A stretch of DNA of 64,000 nt from Chloroflexota bacterium (GTDB taxonomy: Bacteria; Chloroflexota; Anaerolineae; UBA4142), in contig JAMCQI010000039.1 in assembly GCA_023381515.1 (NCBI GenBank), positions 1 to 64,000 on the forward strand, written 5' to 3'. Of the stretch, positions 60,901-64,000 are shown in pieces. The notes below the pieces were generated by a model. It did no database searches. It saw nothing but the letters and a program-made list of their open reading frames with translations, and was not told where the DNA came from. How positions within the stretch are numbered: the stretch's first letter is position 1; the number at the start of each line of letters is the position of its first letter. The position numbers and the translations under genes are program-made.

Positions 60901-61475
60901 CCGCCCAGCTCGGGCATGCCGAGATGACCGACCACCTGCTCCACTGTATTGGAATAAGGGCCATCGGGTCCTTTAACCGAGATCACTCGCTGCGAGTCCT
61001 CGCCGAGTGATTCGGCAAGCCACCGCAGTTGGTCGGGATCGTTCCAGTCCATCCACATGCCGAGCCGAATCGATTGCTCGGTTTGGACCGCGGCAAAATT
61101 CAGCACGCGCTGCTTGCACAGCATGACGAATTCGGCAAGGCCGTATTTCTCTATATCGCGTTTGTTCTGAAAGCCGAGGTCTTTTTCGACGTTGACCTCG
61201 ACCCAAAGACCCTGGCAGTCAAAGCCGTTCTGCCAGCGCTCGTCAAACCCCCGCATGGCGCGAAAGCGCTGAAAGAGGTCTTTGTAGGTGCGGCCCCAGG
61301 CATGGTGCACGCCCATCGGATTGTTAGCGGTGATGGGCCCGTCGAGGAACGACCAGCGTGGCCCGCCTGCGCGGAGCCGGCGGAGTTTGCCAAAGGCATC
61401 CGTCTCTTTCCACCAGCGCAGGATCTCTAGTTCGAGCTCCGGGAAATTGGGTTTACTGGATACTGGATTGAACAT
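57990..61475 (-). CDS. ileS: Isoleucyl-tRNA synthetase
   Basis: 1161 aa from ATG 61475 (GGAG 5 bp before). It is class I. The HIGH box reads PMGVHHAWGR near residue 50, and the second signature reads PMHKSLGN, in which the first Lys of KMSKS is Met-His. The CP1 editing domain has TTMPWTF and GTGLVHMGTGAGPEDF. Zinc-ribbon pairs CxxC occur around WCGRCG, CWRCK and ECSDCG, and a C-terminal anticodon-binding/DUF5915-like extension completes it. The length fits the eukaryote-like type 2 IleRS. It is the last gene behind an isoleucine-type T-box. Confidence 0.94.
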   Translation of the reverse strand: MFNPVSSKPNFPELELEILRWWKETDAFGKLRRLRAGGPRWSFLDGPITANNPMGVHHAWGRTYKDLFQRFRAMRGFDERWQNGFDCQGLWVEVNVEKDLGFQNKRDIEKYGLAEFVMLCKQRVLNFAAVQTEQSIRLGMWMDWNDPDQLRWLAESLGEDSQRVISVKGPDGPYSNTVEQVVGHLGMPELGGSYFTFSNENNYDIWAFLKKCFERDWIYKGTDVMPWCGRCGTAVSEHEISTEDYPDLTHTSVTARFPLVGRPKEYLLVWTTMPWTFIPHIMVAANPDLTYVKVRQGDATYYLLENAAPRMLKGPYETLGRLTGREMLGWQYVGPFDELPAEQEVGGHVAPELRPHIWKTDLSAAQAHRVVLWKDVTETEGTGLVHMGTGAGPEDFRLGRENGMPVVAPLDENGVFMEGFGPFTGMGAFEVTQKVVESLEQKGMLYRVEPYTHRYPTCWRCKTPLVFRLVDEWFIRMGPVYDKPREELTPEEKAHSLRYQIMDVVDQIRWIPGFGYEREMDWLRNMHDWMISKKRYWGLALPIWECSDCGQFEVIGSEEELRERAVEGWDKFAGHTPHRPYIDEVKIACKCGGLASRIKDVGNPWLDAGIAPFSTVRYRSDPAYWKKWFPADFVTESFPGQFRNWFYSMLAMSTVMVNRPPFQSLMGYGTLVAEDGRPMHKSLGNMIEFNEAAEAVGVDVMRWEFASQRYESNMLFGYHTADDARRHFILPLWNVYSFLVTYANLDQWTPDLPPFPIAERRATVRSGNLLDLWIVSRLQQIISEVTAALEDYDAPSAARTIEPFVDDLSNWYLRRSRRRFWKSEADEDKRAAYATLHEVLVTLSKLLAPFIPFLAEAVYQNLVRSVDLTAPESVHHTYWPKFDAAKMDEQVVADMAVAREVVTLGHSIRAAKSIKVRQPLGRAVVVADLATRAALDRMRELVADELNVKSVQFAQREDELVSYQLRPNLATLSQKVKQLVPEVSNAEDKAQKKALREKRQRLTSGVQSALANLDPARVAADIREGRSISLKVDTTHFELGPEDILVQPQPRPGFAVASQGNLVVALDTEITSDLAAEGLAREFVRHVQDLRKATGLDISDRIRIYHAATPKLAHAIEDFRAYIMGETLAEEMSAGPGPAGSSSDEDTFDGEHLTLSLTKVK

Positions 61476-61495
61476 GGCAGCTCCGGGTGAATGAA

Positions 61496-61528
61496 GATTG
61501 CAGATTGCGCCCAATCCTGCGGATTGGG
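61496..61528. repeat. Small palindrome with AGATTGC repeats between alaX and ileS
   Basis: AGATTGCAGATTGC is followed by CCCAATCC-TGC-GGATTGGG (61510-61528), an 8-bp stem without T-run. The heptamer matches the array at 35225-35259. It fills most of the 74-bp alaX-ileS gap and may affect mRNA processing or stability. Confidence 0.55.
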
Positions 61529-61549
61529 ACGATTGCAAATTGTCTGCGC

Positions 61550-62257
61550 TTACTCGACGGCGATGCGGAGGCGCTTGTTGATTTTGCCCTTGCTTTCGTG
61601 GCCGACCACGCGAATGCGCCCGACCTCGCGCGTGTTGGCCACATGAGTGCCGCCGTCCGCCTGCAAATCGAGCCCGACAATCTCGACGGTGCGCACCTCT
61701 TTGATATCGGGCGGAAGCAAGTTGATCTTGGTCCGAATCAAGTCGGGGATCTGAAAAGCCTCATCGCGCGGCAGGACCTTGACGCGAATCTCGCGCGCGG
61801 CTTGCACTTCGGCATTCACCTTTTCCTCGACATGCTGCGCAAAGTCACTGCTCATATGCTCGAGCTCAAAATCCATACGCGCGGCCAGCGGCTCCATGTC
61901 GCCGCCTGTGACGCTGACTCCATAATCACGGAAAATGGTCCCGCAGAGGATGTGCAGCGCGGTATGAGTGCGCATGAGCTTGTAGCGGCGGTCCCAGTCG
62001 ACGACACCATGAACCTGAGCGCCCGGAGCCAGGCCCGCGCGATCGAGTTTGTGCCACACCTCGCCGGCTTGCTTCTTGGCCTCAAGCACGCGGTATTCCC
62101 CTTCGTCTGCCCGCAGGATTCCCGTGTCGCTGGGCTGGCCTCCGCCACGCGGATAGAACGCGGTGCGATCAAGCGCGACCAAATCGCCGTTGACGGCTGT
62201 CACCGTGCCGTCGAATTCCTTCAGATACGCATCCGATTGGCAAAGGAGCTCTGTCAT
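61550..62257 (-). CDS. Alanyl-tRNA editing protein, AlaX-type
   Basis: 235 aa from ATG 62257 (GGAGG 4 bp before). A stand-alone copy of the AlaRS editing domain: FYPRGGGQPSDTG, the zinc motif HTALHILCG and the second half QADGGTHVANTREVGRI (GGTHV in place of CGGTH). Such proteins hydrolyse mischarged Ser- or Gly-tRNA-Ala in trans. It lies between a GNAT gene (ATGA overlap) and ileS, an unexpected partner, since AlaRS is encoded at 32411-35146. Confidence 0.9.
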   Translation of the reverse strand: MTELLCQSDAYLKEFDGTVTAVNGDLVALDRTAFYPRGGGQPSDTGILRADEGEYRVLEAKKQAGEVWHKLDRAGLAPGAQVHGVVDWDRRYKLMRTHTALHILCGTIFRDYGVSVTGGDMEPLAARMDFELEHMSSDFAQHVEEKVNAEVQAAREIRVKVLPRDEAFQIPDLIRTKINLLPPDIKEVRTVEIVGLDLQADGGTHVANTREVGRIRVVGHESKGKINKRLRIAVE

Positions 62258-62727
62258 TTGACCTCCGTCCACATTCGAATCATCGAATCCGCAAAGCCCA
62301 TTTTGTGCCAGAACGCCACCGCCCCGGGATTGGCGACGGCTGCACTCAGGTTGACGTTTGTGACTCGTATCTCTTTGAACCACTGGGCTAAAGACTGATA
62401 CAGCAGGGTGCCAATGCCCTGCCTGCGGACCCGGGCAGTGACAATCGCGTCCGAGACCAGTCCGTAGCGGTCCTGACGAAACACCGGTGGAGCGGACTGG
62501 ACGGCGCCGGAGATAAACCCTGCAGCAAGACCATCCACTTGCGCGAGCAGAACGCACCAATCAGGGTCTTCAAGGCAGTTGGCCATAAAGGGACGCCAGT
62601 GTTCCGCGGCGTCCAGAGCCAAATCGAACATGGGTCCCAGGTTGGCGTGGAACTGAGACAGCTCACGCCAGAGTGGCTCGATCATGCTGAGGTCGCGCGG
62701 TTCGGCACGCGTGATCTTGGTAGACAC
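62254..62727 (-). CDS. GNAT N-acetyltransferase in the T-box operon
   Basis: 157 aa from GTG 62727 (GAGAGG 7 bp before); a TTG five codons upstream lies over this binding site. The acetyl-CoA motif is VTARVRRQGIGTLLYQSLAQW, with VNLSAAVANPGAVAFWHKMGF as motif B. The acceptor is unknown. It is the first gene behind the T-box and overlaps alaX by 4 bp, suggesting a link to aminoacyl-tRNA or amino-acid detoxification. Confidence 0.88.
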   Translation of the reverse strand: MSTKITRAEPRDLSMIEPLWRELSQFHANLGPMFDLALDAAEHWRPFMANCLEDPDWCVLLAQVDGLAAGFISGAVQSAPPVFRQDRYGLVSDAIVTARVRRQGIGTLLYQSLAQWFKEIRVTNVNLSAAVANPGAVAFWHKMGFADSMIRMWTEVK

Positions 62728-62775
62728 GGCTTGCCCTCTCAATTCGATTTTGGAGATCGGGGTGGGTGACCGTAT

Positions 62776-62806
62776 AAGAAAATCTCGCCCCGAAAAGGGA
62801 CGAGAT
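62776..62806 (-). terminator. T-box regulated terminator
   Basis: ATCTCGTCCC / GGGGCGAGAT with a 5-nt loop is followed by TTTCTTATA on the minus strand. It lies immediately after the T-box sequence, in position to be replaced by the antiterminator when uncharged tRNA binds. Confidence 0.88.
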
Positions 62807-63046
62807 AGTTACTCGCGGTACCACCCTTGTTGGCGGAATTTAACGGAACAGCATGCCGCCCTCTTTAGGCCGAGGACCATTATCCTCGCGTCTGGTGTAA
62901 CGGGAGACGAAGCCGTCGCAATCTACTGGCTGACGCGTTCGATGCGCCGCTCCGGAAGGATTTTCGGCGAGCGTCAAATACCCGGCTCACACCCACCCGG
63001 GCTCGCTGAATCATTGGCTCGCGTACTCGTTTCCATCACTGCGTTG
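62776..63046 (-). promoter_or_regulatory. T-box riboswitch (probably tRNA-Ile specific)
   Basis: The 3' hallmark GGGTGGTACCGCG (62826-62814) is exact and is followed by the terminator. Upstream are an AGTA-type bulge (GGAAACGAGTACGCGAG), the apical AGCGAGCCCGGG ... GAGCCGGG loop of Stem I, and a specifier region CCGAAAATCCTTCCGGAGC. ATC (Ile) is the likely specifier, consistent with ileS as the terminal gene. Length about 270 nt. Confidence 0.88.
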
Positions 63047-63052
63047 GAGCCA

Positions 63053-63081
63053 AGTATAGCGGAAATGAGCAGCGCTGTCAA
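63053..63081 (-). promoter_or_regulatory. Promoter of the T-box operon
   Basis: Minus strand TTGACA (63081-63076), 17 bp, TATACT (63058-63053). It places the transcription start near 63046, at the base of the T-box Stem I. Confidence 0.78.
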
Positions 63082-63126
63082 GAGAGTAGGAACTAGAGCC
63101 AGGCTACTGCCAAGTCGCCCACGAAC

Positions 63127-63546
63127 TCACGAGCTGACTTGCCCTTGGCCATCACGGCCCCCCGACAACTCGGCCATTCGCCGCGCATCGATGTCGTCAT
63201 TATACTGCAGGGCCTGGCGACCGCGCTCACGAGTGCGGATGCGAACGACGTCCTCGACGGGGTAGATGAATATCAGGCCGTCTCCCTCCCTCCCCGTCAA
63301 AGCCGCCTCGCAGATCGTATCGACGGTTTTCTCGACGTTGTGATCGCTCAGAACGATGTTGATCTGTATCTTGGGAAGCAAGTCCACCTGATAAGAACCG
63401 TTTCGACCTGTTAGCGAGATACCGCCGGAGCGGCCGTGCCCGCGCACCTCGACCACATTCATTCCGATGATACCGATGCGCCGCAGAGCATCTTTGACAT
63501 CGTTGAGCTTTTCTTCTCGAATAATGGCTTCAATCTTTTTTGTCAT
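63127..63546 (-). CDS. glnB: Nitrogen regulatory protein P-II
   Basis: 139 aa, about 25 longer than usual owing to an Arg/Asp/Gly-rich C-terminal tail. The T-loop region reads GHGRSGGISLTGRNGSYQVDLLPK; a Tyr is near the uridylylation position but the usual RGAEY is not kept. The C-terminal signature GDGLIFIYPVEDVVRIRTRERG is intact and binds ATP and 2-oxoglutarate. It lies 8 bp behind amt, the typical amt-glnK arrangement; PII proteins of this kind gate the transporter. It could equally be called glnK. Confidence 0.94.
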   Translation of the reverse strand: MTKKIEAIIREEKLNDVKDALRRIGIIGMNVVEVRGHGRSGGISLTGRNGSYQVDLLPKIQINIVLSDHNVEKTVDTICEAALTGREGDGLIFIYPVEDVVRIRTRERGRQALQYNDDIDARRMAELSGGRDGQGQVSS

Positions 63547-63554
63547 CGGCTACC

Positions 63555-64000
63555 TCAAGCGTACGCACGCTCGCCGTGCTCGCTGATGTCGAGACCCACT
63601 TCTTCTTCATTCTCCGAAACGCGCAGGCCCACCCGGCGCGCCAAAAGCCTGGCAATCAACCAGGTCATGCCGAATGCGAACACGATTGCCACAGCCACCG
63701 TCAAGGCCTGAATGAGCAGTTGTGCAGGATTTCCGTAGAATAGGCCATTGGCGCCGGCCGCGTTCACCGCCTTGGAGGCGAAAAGTCCCGTGGCCAAGGC
63801 GCCCCAAGTGCCGCCCATGCCGTGACAGGCCCAAACGTCCAGCGATTCATCCAGATTGCGCTTTTGCCGGAGTTTGACGGCATAGTAACTGATCGGCGCA
63901 GCGATCGCCCCGATCGCGATGGCCGCCAGCGGAGTGACGTATCCAGCAGCCGGGGTTATGGCGACCAGACCGACGACCGCTCCGGTTATTATGCCGAGGA
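63555..64000 (-). CDS. amt: Ammonium transporter Amt, C-terminal part (runs off the window)
   Basis: The frame is open to the right edge. It encodes AVVGLVAITPAAGYVTPLAA, a loop ending in LDESLDVWACHGMGGTWGAL with the conserved His of the Amt signature, two further helices and a cytoplasmic tail LRVSENEEEVGLDISEHGERAY. The GLDxxEHGExAY end is the usual PII-docking tail of Amt proteins. The start and the first ~300 residues are outside the window. It is in an operon with the P-II gene. Confidence 0.95.
   Translation of the reverse strand, partial: LGIITGAVVGLVAITPAAGYVTPLAAIAIGAIAAPISYYAVKLRQKRNLDESLDVWACHGMGGTWGALATGLFASKAVNAAGANGLFYGNPAQLLIQALTVAVAIVFAFGMTWLIARLLARRVGLRVSENEEEVGLDISEHGERAYA

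Overview
The window reads as a chromosomal segment of a Chloroflexota bacterium, probably Anaerolineae-like. This is inferred from gene families, not from a marker search. The supporting traits are: Pro/Thr-rich secreted proteins with one N-terminal membrane helix; a baseplate-J-like envelope protein beside alaS, ruvX and mltG; a type 2 IPP isomerase next to a GGPP synthase; a TtuA/TtuB tRNA-thiolation pair; a DUF1385 protein; a secreted beta-helix protein ending in LHLPLITR; and intergenic repeats of a kind I associate with this phylum. Coding density is high. Promoters follow the sigma-70 consensus closely (TTGACA, 16-18 bp, TATAAT).

Layout. 1-240: tail of an IS1182-like insertion sequence. 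0.4-9 kb: secreted GH-A glycosidase-like protein, tRNA-Val, a NarL-type sensor kinase with a membrane partner, a sortase, an M3 oligopeptidase and the wreck of a FAD oxidoreductase. 9-13.4 kb: ttuB-ttuA-murJ, then glnA under its own promoter with a stem-loop at the mRNA 5' end. 13.4-18.8 kb: gltA, cupin, mdh and two M16 peptidase subunits (one zinc-binding, one degenerate). 18.8-27.9 kb: a P-loop protein of unknown role, a DUF1385 protein, folC, lon, two zinc-ribbon proteins and an AlbA_2/RecG-like regulator.

28-35.2 kb: a minus-strand operon alaS, baseplate-J-like, ruvX, mltG, GT4. 35.3-38.7 kb: tyrS and a GT-C-like membrane protein. 38.7-42.3 kb: a molybdenum-cofactor operon (LON-domain protein, mobA, fdhD, moeA). 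42.4-46.1 kb: acpP divergent from fni-GGPP synthase, then hemW. 46.1-53.4 kb is the accessory zone. A ~600-bp repeat block occurs twice in opposite orientation (46187-46762 and 49212-49837) around a beta-helix protein and a DUF202 protein. After it come a di-heme peroxidase, a GNAT enzyme behind five 21-bp palindromic repeats, a glyoxalase-like protein and a hemerythrin fragment. A second ~120-bp element occurs three times there. 53.4-64 kb: rluD, lspA and a DksA-like gene, a GAF-GGDEF cyclase, then an isoleucine-type T-box leader driving GNAT, alaX and ileS, and finally glnB/glnK behind an amt gene that runs off the window.

The most interesting leads are the inverted-repeat cassette, the palindromic repeat array before the GNAT gene, the T-box operon joining an acetyltransferase and a tRNA-editing protein to IleRS, the unassigned P-loop protein at 18.8-20.4 kb, and the C-terminal LPL-x-x-R tail. 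No CRISPR array, phage or classical defence system is visible.
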